Source: Serinus canaria (Eukaryota; Chordata; Aves; Passeriformes; Fringillidae). From it: 64,000 bases of DNA. A program made the translations under genes and the position numbers. The notes beneath the pieces are model-generated. The model made no database searches and was not told the DNA's origin. It saw only the letters and a list, made by a program, of their open reading frames with translations. The DNA is taken from positions 65,271,543 through 65,335,542 of the forward strand of contig NC_066314.1 in assembly GCF_022539315.1 (NCBI RefSeq). The letters are read 5' to 3'. This document shows positions 48,140-61,491 of this stretch, one piece after another. Within the stretch, counting starts at the first letter, position 1. Each line of letters opens with the position of its first letter.

Positions 48140-48416
48140 TGTCATGGTTTTTCTGTGTGAATTAGTTTTTTGCCTTATACCTTTTGTAATTAATATTGTT
48201 GCTGTTGCAGTTCATTTTCTTGTCTCATTTCTGCTTCCAGTAAATTGTGCTTATCTCAACACGTAATTTTTACTTTTTTGTGCCTGCAATTCTCAATGCC
48301 ATCCCCAGAGTGGGAAGAGGGAGGGGAAGGATGGGGCGAGCAAGCAGTGTCTGGTTCAGGAGAGTCTCGAGGAGGGGGCATGCAAAACTGGGGAGTGCCA
48401 TTCCTAAACCAGGACA
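48140..48416 (+). mobile_element. Internally shortened LTR of an avian endogenous retrovirus
   Basis: It begins TGTCATGGTTTTTCTGTG and ends CCTAAACCAGGACA, diverged versions of the complementary termini of a widespread avian LTR. Between them are TTCTTGTCTCATTTCTGCTT, AAATTGTGCTTATCTCAACA, ttttgtgcctgcaattct and a G-rich gggaagagggaggggaagg, all in the expected order. At 277 bp it is probably internally deleted. Confidence 0.65.
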
Positions 48417-48429
48417 TATATAAAATGTA

Positions 48430-48462
48430 TATTGTGATACTATAAAATACAGTATCACAATA
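48430..48462. repeat. 12-bp perfect inverted repeat with 9-nt loop
   Basis: TATTGTGATACT (48430-48441), loop ATAAAATAC, AGTATCACAATA (48451-48462). It lies 14 bp beyond the end of the LTR at 48140-48416. Confidence 0.8.
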
Positions 48463-51400
48463 AATGATTAATTAAAAATTACAGCCTATGCAAAGTGCAA
48501 AGTTATTGACTAACCTCGTCCGTACTCTCTTACATGTAGTCAAGTGCCACTGAGAAAGGACTACTCAGAGTTTTGATAAACATCCTGTCTCAAGGTGAGA
48601 GATTTCTTACAGAATTCTGTTTATGACTTTTTTTCCCTTGAGGAAATATCTATCCCACAATAAACTGCGGGAAAATGTTACATTTTTTTGGCAGTTGTGA
48701 AATTTTCAGTGTCACCGGTGGTGTTACCTCATCAGTCCACAAACAGGTCTGAAAGCAACAGGGAGTTTTGTATATGGAGCATGTTTCCTACTAATGCAGA
48801 TTTCAGTAGTTGAATTGCAAGAAGAATTTCCATAGTAAGAGTTTTATGAGTCAAACTGGAACACCACTAAGCTACATGACTGGAAGAATTTTTTTGTCCT
48901 TATGGAGTAACATACCTATTAAGGAAAATGGACCCAGGTCTTGGGTCTGAAGCAGAGAACAAAAAACACTGATTACAACTTTTCAGCCCTCTTCTTAGAG
49001 GCCAAAACTCTTAAGTGGACAGGCTCATGTCTTCATCACTTGCTATGTATGTAGAGTGGCCATTTCTGCTGGCTTTTGGCTAGTTTAAGGGGCATGTTCC
49101 AGTACACAAGGTATTGAGCTGGGTCTCGGCCGTTTCATCATCTGAATTTTTTTTCTGCTAGGAAATAAAGGATAAGGTGGTCATCTATGTACCTATACAG
49201 AGATTAAGTGATGATATAATCATGACATGAAATGTATGAAAAGCTGTTTTCTTTCTATTTTTCCTATCCTGAAATGTTTAAAGACAAGATTTTCAGTATA
49301 TGATTGCCAATTTTCTGGGTACTACTTTGATAGAAGTTATCTGCAGCCTAGCTCACAGCTGAGTCCTTTGCCCATAAAGTGAAGAGATTTATGGATCACA
49401 TTATGTTGCCTCTTAGTAGAGCAAAGTTATTTTCCCTTGTCTGAAAACCAAGTACATTTATTTTAGAAAGCCCAGTCTCTCTCTTCATATCCTCAGTATA
49501 ACTGTGCTGTAACTGCCCATGAAATAATGCAAAAAGAATTTCCCTAGTGAACTTTTAATTTCATTAATTAACCAAAGAAAAGCAAATTCACTGGTTGAAG
49601 AACAGCCATTTTCTGCAACTTTTCACACAATTGCTCTGGGAACAGATTTAAAGAATGATTCAAATATCCTATGACTCTAATTAAATTTTTTTCTATTCCT
49701 GACCAATTTTCTGTAATACTGCGTAATACTGTGATATTCATGTTACTTTGAAAGAGGTTTGGTTTATTTCTTTCAAAAAGTTGGTAAGATATTTAGAGTA
49801 CATCTATTTTATGCTGTTGGCACTTGAGGGAAAGGATTTGCTATAATAAGCACCTCCCATGGCAACTTCTGTACCACAGCATGAAGTAGGTGGTTTGATT
49901 TCTGAAATGCAAACCTTGTCCTTCAAGAAGCCAGAAGCAATGCATGAAAGAGACCTTTTTCATCCTTGCACTGGAATGGTGGAAAGTTACAAGCCCATTT
50001 CTTTTAGCATTTGCAGTTCTATAATAAGGGGAAGCACCAAGAGTGGATTGCAAGCTGGAGTCTGCTGGACAGCTGTGATGCAGAAGGACAGATGTCCTTC
50101 CAGAGGACCTTCATGATCCTCTATTCAGCCAAAAATTCTCATATGGCTGAAATTTTTCTGATTCTGTTCAGCCAGAAATTCTCTTATGGGTGAGATTCTC
50201 ATTTATTGTCTTCAGCCAGAATTTTTCATGAAGTTTATATGGTATCTCAACCTGTGCATTCATGGCACACATCTAATTTTCACAAGACTGGGACTCCAGG
50301 CTTTATGTGCATCATAGCTATTGTCAGTAGCAGTGTTAAAGCTCTAAATTCTATCAAACCTTTGATACAATTCTCACCATAAAAGTACAAGCTTCCAAAT
50401 GCTATTCAAAAGAAATTGAAAGTGCTGTGAAACCTACAGGTTCCTCAGGCATAGCCAGGAGAGGGTTGTATGTAGTTATTTGCCAAAATAACTTGTGTTC
50501 AGCTGCATACTGAAAGACTGAAGTGGTCCTTCTGCCAAAGATGACTTGGAAGCCAGCTGATCAATAAATGGTACTCAGGTAAACACTCCTTACCTAGTAA
50601 TTTATTCCTTTCAAATGCTGACAATAAGGAATGTTCTAACAATTACTCAGTGTGTAGCCTCCAGAAAAGAAAACAGTGGGCTATAAACCTAGTTGAATTT
50701 GCCTTTTACAGCTGTTTAGATGGTCTTTAAGGGAACAGCAAATTGGGTCAGGCATTGCAGTTGTTTAAAAACTATGTATGAGTAAGTATTTATTTCTGCT
50801 TGTTCTCTAAAGCCTACTGGAAAACTAGCTTGGAGTACCAGGGGTGTTAAATCATCATATCTGTTTCTAAGCAATTTACACCAATTTCTGCAAGGTTTCC
50901 TCAGTTCCTGTTTGTTTGCTTGTCTTTAATTTCAGTCCAGTTTGAGATCTGGAATTTAATTTCTGTATCTCTGTTTCCTTCAGCAAATAATGTACTGAAA
51001 CCATGCTGGGAAATGTGCTGCAGTTTCATCAAAGCAATTTTCTCTGCATCTAAGCCCAGATGAACTAGAGTTTTGAAAAATACTTCTGGCAGGTAATTTA
51101 CCTTTAGTATGTTAGAATTTTGTTCAAAAATATGTTATGGTACTTCTGCCTGTTTGTTACTCAAAATTGTCTGAGTCCTTTTTTCAAATTCATGTCAAAT
51201 CAAGGGCCACTGGAAAGCTGGCATGCTTGATTGCCTTCTTTGATGTGTATTAAGAAGCCCAGTCTGTCTGTGTTGCATTACTTTTGCTCTCCTAGTGGAC
51301 TATTGAAATTTTCATGGAAGAGTGGAAGAAAATGGGATTTCAAAGAAACAAAATTAATCCTGATTTAAATATATATTCCTGAAATATTTTTGGTATTTGT

Positions 51401-51793
51401 TCACAACTTGCTGATAATAAACACTACTCATACAATCACTCCTGGCAGATGAAAGATAGAAAAGGAAATTCAAAATTTTAATACAAACACATGTAAATAT
51501 AAATTCAGTCTAGCCAGTGTCAGTTATTGCTTGAGAGTCTTTGTCCAGGCTGGTATGACCATGGGACTTTAGTCTTCTGATTTATTTATATAGTTATTTA
51601 AGCCTTATTTCTTTCTTTAATCAGCTGAAATTATTGTGAAGAATGTGTTACAGAAAAGTGTAGTTTCTTTTTAGTGGGCACTGATTAAAAAATAAAAGGA
51701 GTATGAATCTGGGTAAGAATATTTATTCTGAAAATCAGTATTTTGACATGGCTAATACACATTGGGAAAGATAAACTTTTAAATACACAGCAT
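48463..51793. other. Intergenic, one degenerate triple repeat
   Basis: AT-rich DNA with no gene. The only structure noticed is the three-copy repeat at 50124-50230. Confidence 0.5.
50124..50230. repeat. Three degenerate repeats, period 43-44 bp
   Basis: TTCAGCCA(A/G)AA(A)TTCTC-like units start at 50124, 50167 and 50211. The first unit also forms an inverted repeat, TTCAGCCA with TGGCTGAA. Confidence 0.65.
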
Positions 51794-52100
51794 TGTAGGA
51801 GGATACAATATGGGTGGTATAGAAGGTAATCTTATCCCCCAGTGAGTTGCAGCTGGACCAATTACTAAAGATTAGAAGCAGGCCTGATCTTAACAGACCA
51901 CACCTGTAGCCAATAAGAACAAGGGGTATAAAAGAGTGGATTGGTGGGCTCTGGAGTCAGATGGCTGCTGCCAGGACCAGGACCAGTTAGTGCTTAGGGG
52001 AGCTCCCTGTGAGAAACATTGAGGAAGCTCTGGTGATAGGAAATCCTTGCACTATAATGACGTTAGAACTCATGCTATCTAAGATAACACAGCAGTGAGA
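51794..52100 (+). mobile_element. Probable single LTR with TATA box
   Basis: From TGTAGGAGGATACAATATGG the sequence shows a CCAAT element (gccaataag) followed by GGGGTATAAAAGAG at about 51923, a classic LTR promoter layout, and continues gtcagatggctgctgccagg. I recognise it as similar to passerine ERVL-type LTRs. The right end is uncertain (about 52090-52170). Confidence 0.5.
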
Positions 52101-55100
52101 CAGCCATTAATTTTCAGATCAATACAATTCTCAGTAATAATGTAATAATTTTTCTGGTCTTCTGCATGCTGGATGAAATGCTAGCATATGAAATAGGAAA
52201 AATTATGTGTGATGAAAGAGAACTCTGCTCCTACACTCCACCTTTTAACTTATACTAAAATATGATGAAATATTTTTGAAATCAGTAATTGTTTTGCATT
52301 CCCTCTTTTCAAATATTGACCCTATTGGTAGGGAAAGATTAACATCAGGTGTCCCTGATGCTTGAGAAACCTCTGGATGGAAAGCACTGGGTATTTGTGT
52401 TCTCTGCTGGACAGCACTGTGTGTTTGTGTCCCATTCTGTGGCACCATGGAAGGCTTGTCCTAAAAAGACAATGTCTTGTAAAGAAAAAGGCACTGTTGT
52501 GGAAAAAAAGCAAGACCAATTTCTGAGAATTAAGTAGCATATAAAAAACGCATAGCTTGGCTTAAATTTTCAGCACTGTCTTACATTCAAAAGAGCAGTT
52601 CAGAAGGGAGCCATTTCATCCTTGTTTTCTAAGTCTGAATCCCTGAAGATTGAGTAATGGGTGAGAAGAAAAACATTTTGATGGCAAGAGGTTTACAATG
52701 GGATCATTGTCAGATTGGTACCTTGAGGGCTCTACTGGGGGCTGTTGTCATGCCTGTTTCCTTTCTGCTAATGAGTGGATCCAGTCCTTGCTGAAGTAAG
52801 GAGAGATCAGTCTAGCAATCCAAGAGCTCAGAGTGGCTCATCTTTATTGTCAGCCTCCCATACTCGCTGTGACAAAGTGAAAGGCTTTGGAAAAACCAGA
52901 GTCATTCAATGTAATTGGACTAAATGGATAATAGGACACTTATTACACATTAAACTGAGTACTCTTTGCTGCCTTTTGCAAAGACTACAGCTCTTTGTCA
53001 TTTGATAATAGACATTCACTTAGGAGTCTATTATTTTTTTTTGTGTGCATTGGGATTTTTAAGATATTTTACTCACATGACTATTAATGAGAATTGTGCA
53101 AGTAAACCCTGGGAATTCAGAAAAATAACACCCAAGACCTTAGTGTTTCTAGCAATCAAAAGCCTAAATAATTGAGACTCTGTAATTGGTTCTGTTATGG
53201 GACAATCTTGAATGGGGAAAAGAGCTCCAAGTATAAATAAAAGTCACCCACTTAAGAACAAATTCTACAGTCCTAGCTTTGCCTAGATAGTAACTTGCTC
53301 TTCAGACAATCTTAGTCTGTCCCGTTATCCCAACTTTTTGTGGCGTAAAAGGGAGCTCAGAATAAAGCAGTATGAACTTCCTGCTTCCCAGTCTAAAACC
53401 TTGATTTACATTTCCTGTATAGGGTTATTCTCTTGCTCTGTTGGCATCATTCAGAAATACAGTTTTCAACATGAGGAATCATGTTAAAAGGATGAATTTT
53501 TAAGTCAATGTTCAATTTCAATGATCTGAAAGTACTAGTAAGGCTGGTAATTCCACCTTTCCAGTTCAGCTCTGCATAGATTCAATAGCACTCATTTTGC
53601 AGTTTATGGGTGCTTTTTATCCTCAAAAGGCTTTTCAAATATTCAACTATATTTTCTTGTCATTTAATGCTTTGGCATAACCCAGACCTAGGTGTGAAAC
53701 CATCAGAGTTCACAGCACTTATAAACCGGACTAAGCCACAAAGAGGTGATTACTTGTTAGTGTTTATCTTGTGGAGAAGTATATCAGCAGGACAATACCA
53801 TTCATGTCAAAATTTACATGATGACACCAGCCTTACAGTAAAAGAATTCCGACTTCTAGTGGTTTTTTTATCCTGCCATTTCTTTTTTTAGAGGTGGAAA
53901 AACTGTGGGAGGAACATGGCTGTAAATTGCTCTAGAGTGAAAAGTGAGTGGAAGTAGGAGCAGAATTAACATTCAGTTGCCACAGCTGCCCTTCAATAAA
54001 GTATCTCACAGTCCTACAGAGTAACTTGTTTTTGGTGAACCCAGCTGGCAATTAAAATGGAAATAGTGGAGTGAAGAAGGAACTGGGGAGAAGGACAGGT
54101 AGTGCAGCTCTGCATTCTTGTTTTATTAGTATGTGGGGAAAAAAGTATTTGCCTGGTATACAGTGTGACCTGACCCTCTTTTGTCCCCTCAGTTATTGCA
54201 GTTAGCTTAAGAAATATCCTATTTGTTCCTCACGGTTTCCTTATTAATTTGCTATAGTACTTTGTGCATTTCCTTTGCCCTCATAAGAGAGCAGGGATTT
54301 TCCTGAATGGATCAGTACACATCTACTCACAGCTGCAGGGAAATTTCAGTCCTTTGGGGCCACCTGTGGCTGTGCTAACGGTAGGAACAAACCCAGGATT
54401 TGTCAAGCACTGAGTTAGTTTTTCTGTTAGTTGTTTACACCTATCTGAAATAGTCTCTGGATCTGAAAAAAAAAAAGGTTGCTTAGGAAAGCACCTCAAT
54501 ATACACATAATATGCCCCATTCCCATCACTTACCTTTATGTAATCAGAAACACACTCATTAATGCAAAACAGAGTTATGCCAAAGTAGAGCCAAGCTGAT
54601 AGGAGAAATCAGCCTATTACATTTGGGATGTTATCTTAAAGAGAGGAGTTTGCCTAATAAAATTGCTACTGTGTAGCTGAAAATGGTGCTTTAGGCAGAC
54701 TTTCAGCAAGGTAGCTGCCTGTTTGATTTCTACTTGTACTGAGATCTTCTGAATGCCTGCAATAACCCTCTCTTCATTTTTCCGTGATTGGGAACATTCT
54801 GGTTGTGTTCCACTAGATGGCTTCAGGGAAAGCAGTTTTGCAAGGAGCAGAAACATGCAGCTCTTGGTATCCAGGGAAAACATGTCTGGGATTTTTGTCT
54901 TGTCTTTATAAGTTCACTCTCTATGTGATACAGCTGAGCTAAAAGGTCATGTTCAGTGGGGCTGGAGAACTGCCTCATTGGACACTGCAGCAAATCCAAC
55001 ATGATGATCCATTTGATCCCAGTTTCATTCAGTGACATTGCAAGTGCCCAGACTGGAGGTTTATCCTGAGTGTTGTGGCATTGGACTTTATCATGGGCCC

Positions 55101-55394
55101 CTGTAACATGCAGATATCAAACCAGATGTGGCCTTGCACAGATTATGCTACACAGGGTGTTTTTGTAATCAGTGCTACAGGAACTAAAGCTGGGTTTGTG
55201 CCTGACTTGGTCACCTGCAGCACTGAGGTCCAGAACTGTAGCAAGCTGCTAGCCTGCTGGTGATGGAGCGAGAGGCAGTGGTGCTGGAACCTTCCAGAAG
55301 GGTCTCCAACAACAAAGCTGCTTGGTGGCACAGGCACACACAGGCACACACACTCACACACCCCATCACTCAAGCACATGCTTCAGGGAGCTCT
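52101..55394. other. Intergenic, no gene seen
   Basis: AT-rich with scattered short ORFs on both strands, none with recognisable family features. A CA-rich tract lies at 55333-55365. Confidence 0.5.
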
Positions 55395-55849
55395 TGTAGA
55401 ATCACTAACAACAAAGTGGGAAGGATCTTTGTATGGAGTTCCAAGGAGGAGTTTTATTCCAACCACACAAATAAAGGGGTCCAGGGACAAGGACAAAAGG
55501 ACTGTGGAGGGTCCAGGTTTAAATATGGGGACAGGGGGGTGGAGCAGAGCATCAGGGCCAATGGGCTGAGGGCTCAGGGCACTACACAGATGGGACAAGA
55601 GGTGGCAGCCAGTAGGTAAAGGGGGTGGGACATTGTGGCAATATGGGGCCAATGGGTGAACAGGGAAGGGAGAACATTCTAGGGAATGTACATATATGAA
55701 AAAAGGGGGCGGAGAGGCCAACAGCCAACCAGGGAGGTAGAACTGTGGTACATTTGCATACACAATAAAGCATCCTGGGAGAGGCTCTGCTCGGTCGCCT
55801 TCAACAGGGGAGTTTTTTCCAACTTAGGGTCTGTCCCTCCAAGGAACCA
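55395..55849 (-). mobile_element. Single LTR of an endogenous retrovirus
   Basis: On the minus strand there are GC/CCATTGG-type upstream elements (two ATTGGCCC), a TATA-like ATATTTAAACC (plus 55517 region), then GGAATAAAACTCC about 70 nt later and the end GTGATTCTACA. That is U3-R-U5 order. No primer-binding site follows, so it is a solo LTR. The 5' end is approximate. Confidence 0.6.
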
Positions 55850-58800
55850 TAATGGACCCATTTTGTGTAGGCCTACCAGCCTTCACAACAAGCACATGCA
55901 AGCTCCTAAACAAATCTCACTTTGTTTCCATCACATTAGCCAGAGCACCTTTCCAGCTTTTCCCCAGCTGCCAGAGGACAGAGAATACTTGCTGTAGAAT
56001 AAAAACCTCCCTGGACAGCACTAAGGACACCCAAACATGAAATTTATATTCACTGGCCAACGATAATCCCTGTTAGAGCAACCCCCACCTCTCCTCATTT
56101 CTCATGTGTCACAGGCAGTTAAGGGGCTGGTCAAAGCTTGGTGCTCTGGCAGTGGCTTTTCTGCTGCCTGTATTTTTGCCTCCTTGGGCACAAGGGACTG
56201 CTGTGGGAGAGATGGGAAGCTGCACAAAGTGTATCAAGGAATTCTGCCAGGGCAGCCAGTTTTCACTTGTTGCAGCTCTGTGAGCAGAATCATAATCTCT
56301 GTGTATATGTGGAAAAAAAATATGAAAAAAAACCTCCTGTGATAAAATAATGGAACTCACAAAAGGCAGAAAATGCAGAGCTCTTATTGGCAATCCTGCA
56401 CTCCCTGTGCAGTTCAGAGAGCCAGACCAGCTCAGCTAGCACTGGGGGATTGCAGCCATACAATGAATTTCTAATGCTCTCTCAGCACATGCCTGCTGTT
56501 TGGAGAATCTCCACCCAAATAAATGCTTGCCTACTGAGTAGTTAAATTTGACAAGCAGTTTTCATTCCTATTTCTGTGTTGCTTTTCATCAGCTTAGTAT
56601 ATATCCCTCTCGTTACTGTACTGTCATGTTTTGATAACTTCATTTCTTTAGCCTGACTGTCCCCTTGTTCTGCTTCCAAGTGCTCTGTTTCCCAAATTCC
56701 TTCTCAATGCATCTTGTAGCACTAGAGAAATCTTTAATTTCCATAGAACTCTGCTGCTTTCTGCTCACCAAAGAAGCATCTGAACAGATTCCCTCTTGTA
56801 TCAGCTGCTGAAGTTTGTTTATTCTGCATCCAGGAGAGGGTTTGAATATCAATTTCCTGCAGTTTTGCCCTAATTTATCTGAGACTTTAAGTCCCACTTT
56901 TGCTTCTTTCTGATGTTACTAATTCTCAAAATGGGCTGCAGTAAGACTGATAGTATAAGAACCCGAATTCTCTACAGTAAAATTTGTAGCTTATCATATT
57001 CAATAGTAAGAAAGTAAGTTGTAAAGTTTAAGCAATTTCTCTAAACTCATAGTAAAATAAAGCTGTGGTGAAAGCTCATAAAACACATAAAGCTAATTCA
57101 ATATTTAATGTCTTCAATCCTACTGGACTAAATTTATTCATAAGGTTTAGATCTAAATGCCATCCTGTCTCAGAATCAACTATTTTCCTATGACACAATA
57201 TATGTGTAATGATGGAAGAATCTTTCCAATCTAAATAAATTTGAAGCTTAGCAAGAACATAATTGCCATGTACCCAGCCATGTGCATTCCTGTGATTTGG
57301 TCCAAGATCAGTTTCCCAGAGTAGGTGAAAATTCGTGAATTAACACATAGACATGCAGACACACACACATGCTGCAAAGGCTAGATCTCTGCAAATAACG
57401 AGTTTCCTTCTCAAAGTGCAAACAAGCTATAAAAAAGAATAGTTTGGAGTCAAAGAAATCAAATAATGTTAATGTCAAGATGGAAAAAAGTATCTAAAAG
57501 GAGATACTTAAGTTAAAACAATAGAAAACATTTCTATGTGACTTCATGTCTTCATGATTAACTTTGTTTCCAACAAAACTCTAAGACCAGTCTGAACTGA
57601 TTAAAGGAAGTTCTGTTTGGAATTTCTATAACAACTTAATGGTAATCAGCATTTCAGTCAATGTGAACTTCAGCATATCAGTCAATTCTTCTTGAATGAA
57701 GAATTAATAAAAATAATCTACTCTGTTCATGTTGCAATCAAATGGCAAAACGTGACCAAATATCACCCACACATAAAGGAGGGCAAGGAAAACTTCTGGG
57801 TGTTCCAACCAGAAGAGTAGAGTTTATTGTAGAGTTTTGGGGAAATGAAAGTACTGATAATCACCTCAAAACTGTAAATAACCTCCTTGCAAGCAGATGT
57901 CAGTTAAGCAGAGATTATTGATCTAATCAGAAAAATAATTGTTACTTTAAAGACATTTTTTGGGATTAAAAAATAAGGAGGAAAAAGCAAATAAGTTTAG
58001 GTGAAAGTTTTCAGAAAAAGAATCAATGCTTTCATTTTTTATGAAGTTATAATTCCAGGGGAGAGAAGTTACAGTCCACAAAAAAAAAAATTGTACTTGA
58101 AAACAAATTTCTTGTTGAAAACTTGCTTTGATTTTTTTTTTTTCTTAAGAGTTCCAAGCTGCTTTGGTAGAAATAGCTATATTCAAAATATGTGAGACAG
58201 TAAAAACCCCAAAATTTTGGCAACATAAAAAATGCTGAAAGATGTTGATGTACAAAAAGCTATATAAAATCCTCTTCCTTTGAAAAACTATGGCCAGCTG
58301 TATTTAGGATGCCTTAATTATGCATTTGATCCAGAATGTCATTCATCCTGCTTTCCCCAGCTGATTTCTGACTGAACATCTCAATGGTAAGTGGGTCAGC
58401 TGTATTTTTGGTGTGAATTGAAAGAGAGAATAAGTTTTGATCCGTAAGAAAAATTTGGTTTTGTCTGTGAGAAGAAGTTTGAGGTGAAGGAATCAAGCAT
58501 GCAAACATATAAAAATTTATTTGTCATGGAAGAGTTTATATAGGACAAGACTAAATTATTTGCATTGCTGCAGTTACTCTGCATGTCAACACTTCTTGTT
58601 TTGAGGAACCATCTTGCTGTTAGCAACTGTTGAGAACATATCCCAATATGTGGGCAACATTCAGAGAAAATTCAAGGCAGAAAAAAAAAAGATGTAATAA
58701 CTACTGGTTACTGCTTTGAAATTGCCTCTCCCATGTCCAAGATTTTAAAACTTTCACACCAGAGCCGTGCCTGCATTAGTGAGGAGGAAGATCTCTCTCC

Positions 58801-60950
58801 AAGACATGGTTATTTCTTCCCTCACCTTGCCAGAGGATAAGACAAAGTAATGGAGCTGAAGGGCTCTGGCAATACAAACAGAAAAGTGAGTCAGGGAGAT
58901 CTTATCACACTGTTATTTTTGAGGGACTATTGATTTGTTCTTTCATTTTAATCCTTCCCTGTTTGGGAACCAGATCAGTTTAAAATAAGGAAACACTTAA
59001 AAAATATAACATTATCAAGAGATTTTCTCTTTTTCCTTTTCCCCTTATATCCTCAAATTATTTTCTCTGGAGTGTGCACCTGAGGACTGTCAAGGGGCAG
59101 GGCCCCAGGCATTATTCTGAGGAATACTTTTGTTAGAAGCATGAAGTTTTATAACCTGAACTGTGAACTCAGATAAGCTCTGGTTCTCATTAAGTGTGAG
59201 TTGGTTAAGTACAATCTGTTTTCAGCCCTTTTGAGGAGCTTTTAGCTCCCCAGAGCTGTGAGATTCTCCTCCAGCCCATGGGATGCTTTGGGGAGAGGTG
59301 TCCCTGCTGGTGCGGTGCTGATCACACCCGGGTTCATCTCACCACAGAAGCAGAACTTTCTTTTTTGTGATTATCTTTGTCTTCATCAGTTCAGGCTTAT
59401 TAAGTTTATTCTGGCTTGTGAGTGTTCATTAAGCCTTAGCTGGCTGCTTTGAGAGGTATTATTATTTCTCATGCAGAAAGGGACACTTAATTGTGAGGTG
59501 AATCTGCTTTTCCTGGTCCCTCAAGATTTCACAGATGGTCACTTTGGCCCTTTCAAACCAAAGACTTGAGCATGGCACTGTAAGATAGCTCACACCTCTT
59601 CGTGCAATTCCTCCAAATTAAACCAGAAAATGTAACAAATCCACATAAAATGTGAGGAAACAAGGAAATGTCTGAGTGACATTGGCCCCAAAGGGCCTTT
59701 TTTTGGAAATTTCTGATTCTGCCATTTCTGCCCGCTTACATAAGCTGGGTGACACTGCTGCAGAACAGACAAAGCATCTGTCTTGGATATTTTTAAAAAA
59801 TGCCAATTTTGGAAAAGTGTGATTAGTTGTTTATGGTTTTTAAAAAGCAAAAAGGCTGGATGTGAGTCAGTGGCTGGGTTGTCCCAATCCTGCAGGTGTT
59901 CAGGAACAGACAGGACATTTTCCATCTCTGCTGCTGAATGTGGGGTGCCGAGGGATGACTTTGCTGAAGGAGTCTCTACAAGTGCTGTCTCCTGGGATGG
60001 CTTTCCTCTGGGGCCCTGTGTTAACAGCAGGATTGCACTGTCCTTGTGCCTGTCATGGCAGTATGGATGTGATGCCACTTGGGCAGTGGAAAAAATCTCT
60101 CACTGTTTCCTCAGCAGGGCAGCACAGCATCTCAGCTGGGAGTACAGTTCCTCCTCTTAATTTCCTGCTCCTCTCATGTGTGCATCCTTGTGCAGCCATG
60201 GAGCTGCCAGGTATTAGATGGCACAGCCCTGGAACAGATGCTCGTGCATGAAATCTGATGGCAGAAACTGCAGTTGTTACCTTTACAAATAGATAACGCT
60301 GCTTTTACCACCCTGTGTTCATTCTCACCCTGGTGCCTTCTGAAAGGGGTTAACAACTTGGATTTCTTCTGGAGCTTGGAGGGTGAATGCCTCCTACAGC
60401 AGCCCTAGAATGACAGACTTGCCTGTGCAAAGAGTGTGATGGTACTGCTGGGACCATTGTACTTTTTGAGTGATCAAATTAGCCTCATGGCTCTCATTAT
60501 AAATGTCCAGAAAGTGAGGAGCTGCTATGACTAAACAGAAAGGAGCATCAACACAGCCTGGTGCTTTAAGACACTAGTTAAAATAGGCCCTTATTTTCTG
60601 ACCTGACAGAGGCTCTAGAAATTGCTCATTTCACTTTGTCCTGACCAATATTTTTGCTTGCAAGTGTGTCACTCTACTTCCACAACACTTCTGTGGCTTT
60701 TGTTTTTCTGTAGAAGCTGAGCAATTGCTTGATCAGTCTAAATCAATGCATTTTCAACATTTTCCAATTAGAGACCTCTAAATACTTTCCAGTGGCAATG
60801 CAGCCTGTTATTGAGTGGATTTAGGTGTATAGGCAAGAGGCTTGCTTTACTGCATGATCTGCCACAACCCCCTTTCAGGCTGTTCTTACTCTGTGGGAGT
60901 TTCAAGTGAAGGATGAAAACTGCAGGTCTGTATGGGAACAGGATGACCCC
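55850..60950. other. Intergenic, no confident feature
   Basis: Mostly AT-rich DNA. At 57755-57850 a block with minus-strand AATAAA may be another LTR remnant, but I cannot confirm it. The 59590-60250 region is GC-richer and has overlapping ORFs on both strands (see findings). Confidence 0.45.
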
Positions 60951-61369
60951 TGTGGCAGGGAGAAATTATGAGGAGAACTCCTTCTTATCAGAAGGCTAAA
61001 TAATTACTTTATTATACTATATTATTCTATACTATATTACATTATATTACACTATATTACATTACATCTAAACTGAATCTGCCAAGCACTCAACTGCACT
61101 CAACATCTCCTGAGTGTCAGCTGGCAGTCCTGACACACACACATGGATTCAATTGTCAGTGAATCAAAACACTCACACCAGAATCCAATTAACAATTCCC
61201 TTCAGGTAAACAGTCTTCCACAATGCATTCCATTTGTGAACAACACAGGAGCAGTAAATGAGAAAAGAATCGTTTTTTCTTTTTCTGAGATTCAGAGAAT
61301 GTGAAACCTAGAAATATGCTTGGGAAGAATTGTGCCTTGCTTTTCTCTGTGAAGAGAAATGTGGTGACA
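60951..61369 (-). mobile_element. Single LTR, same family as the one at 4469
   Basis: On the minus strand it runs TGTCACCACATTTCTC at 61369 to CTTCTGATAAGAAGGAG and ends ATTTCTCCCTGCCACA at 60951. It shares ordered blocks with 4469-4877 (AAATGAGAAAAGAAT, AACTCACACCAGAA, CTTATCAGAAGGCTAA). The middle is a diverged ATATTACATT-type repeat, about 61005-61075. Confidence 0.75.
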
Positions 61370-61491
61370 GGTCTGGATCATGAATACCATTCCAGCTTAA
61401 TCTGGAGCATGCCCATGGGCTAGATGGTAGTGCAGCCACTGATGTGGTGTTACCTCTCTGTTGGAGGGCAGCTCCCTTCTGCCACCCCTGA

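Noticed and set aside
54323..55038. Three 68-88-codon minus-strand ORFs resembling exon remnants
   Set aside because: No supporting splice sites in frame and no recognised protein; treated as chance.
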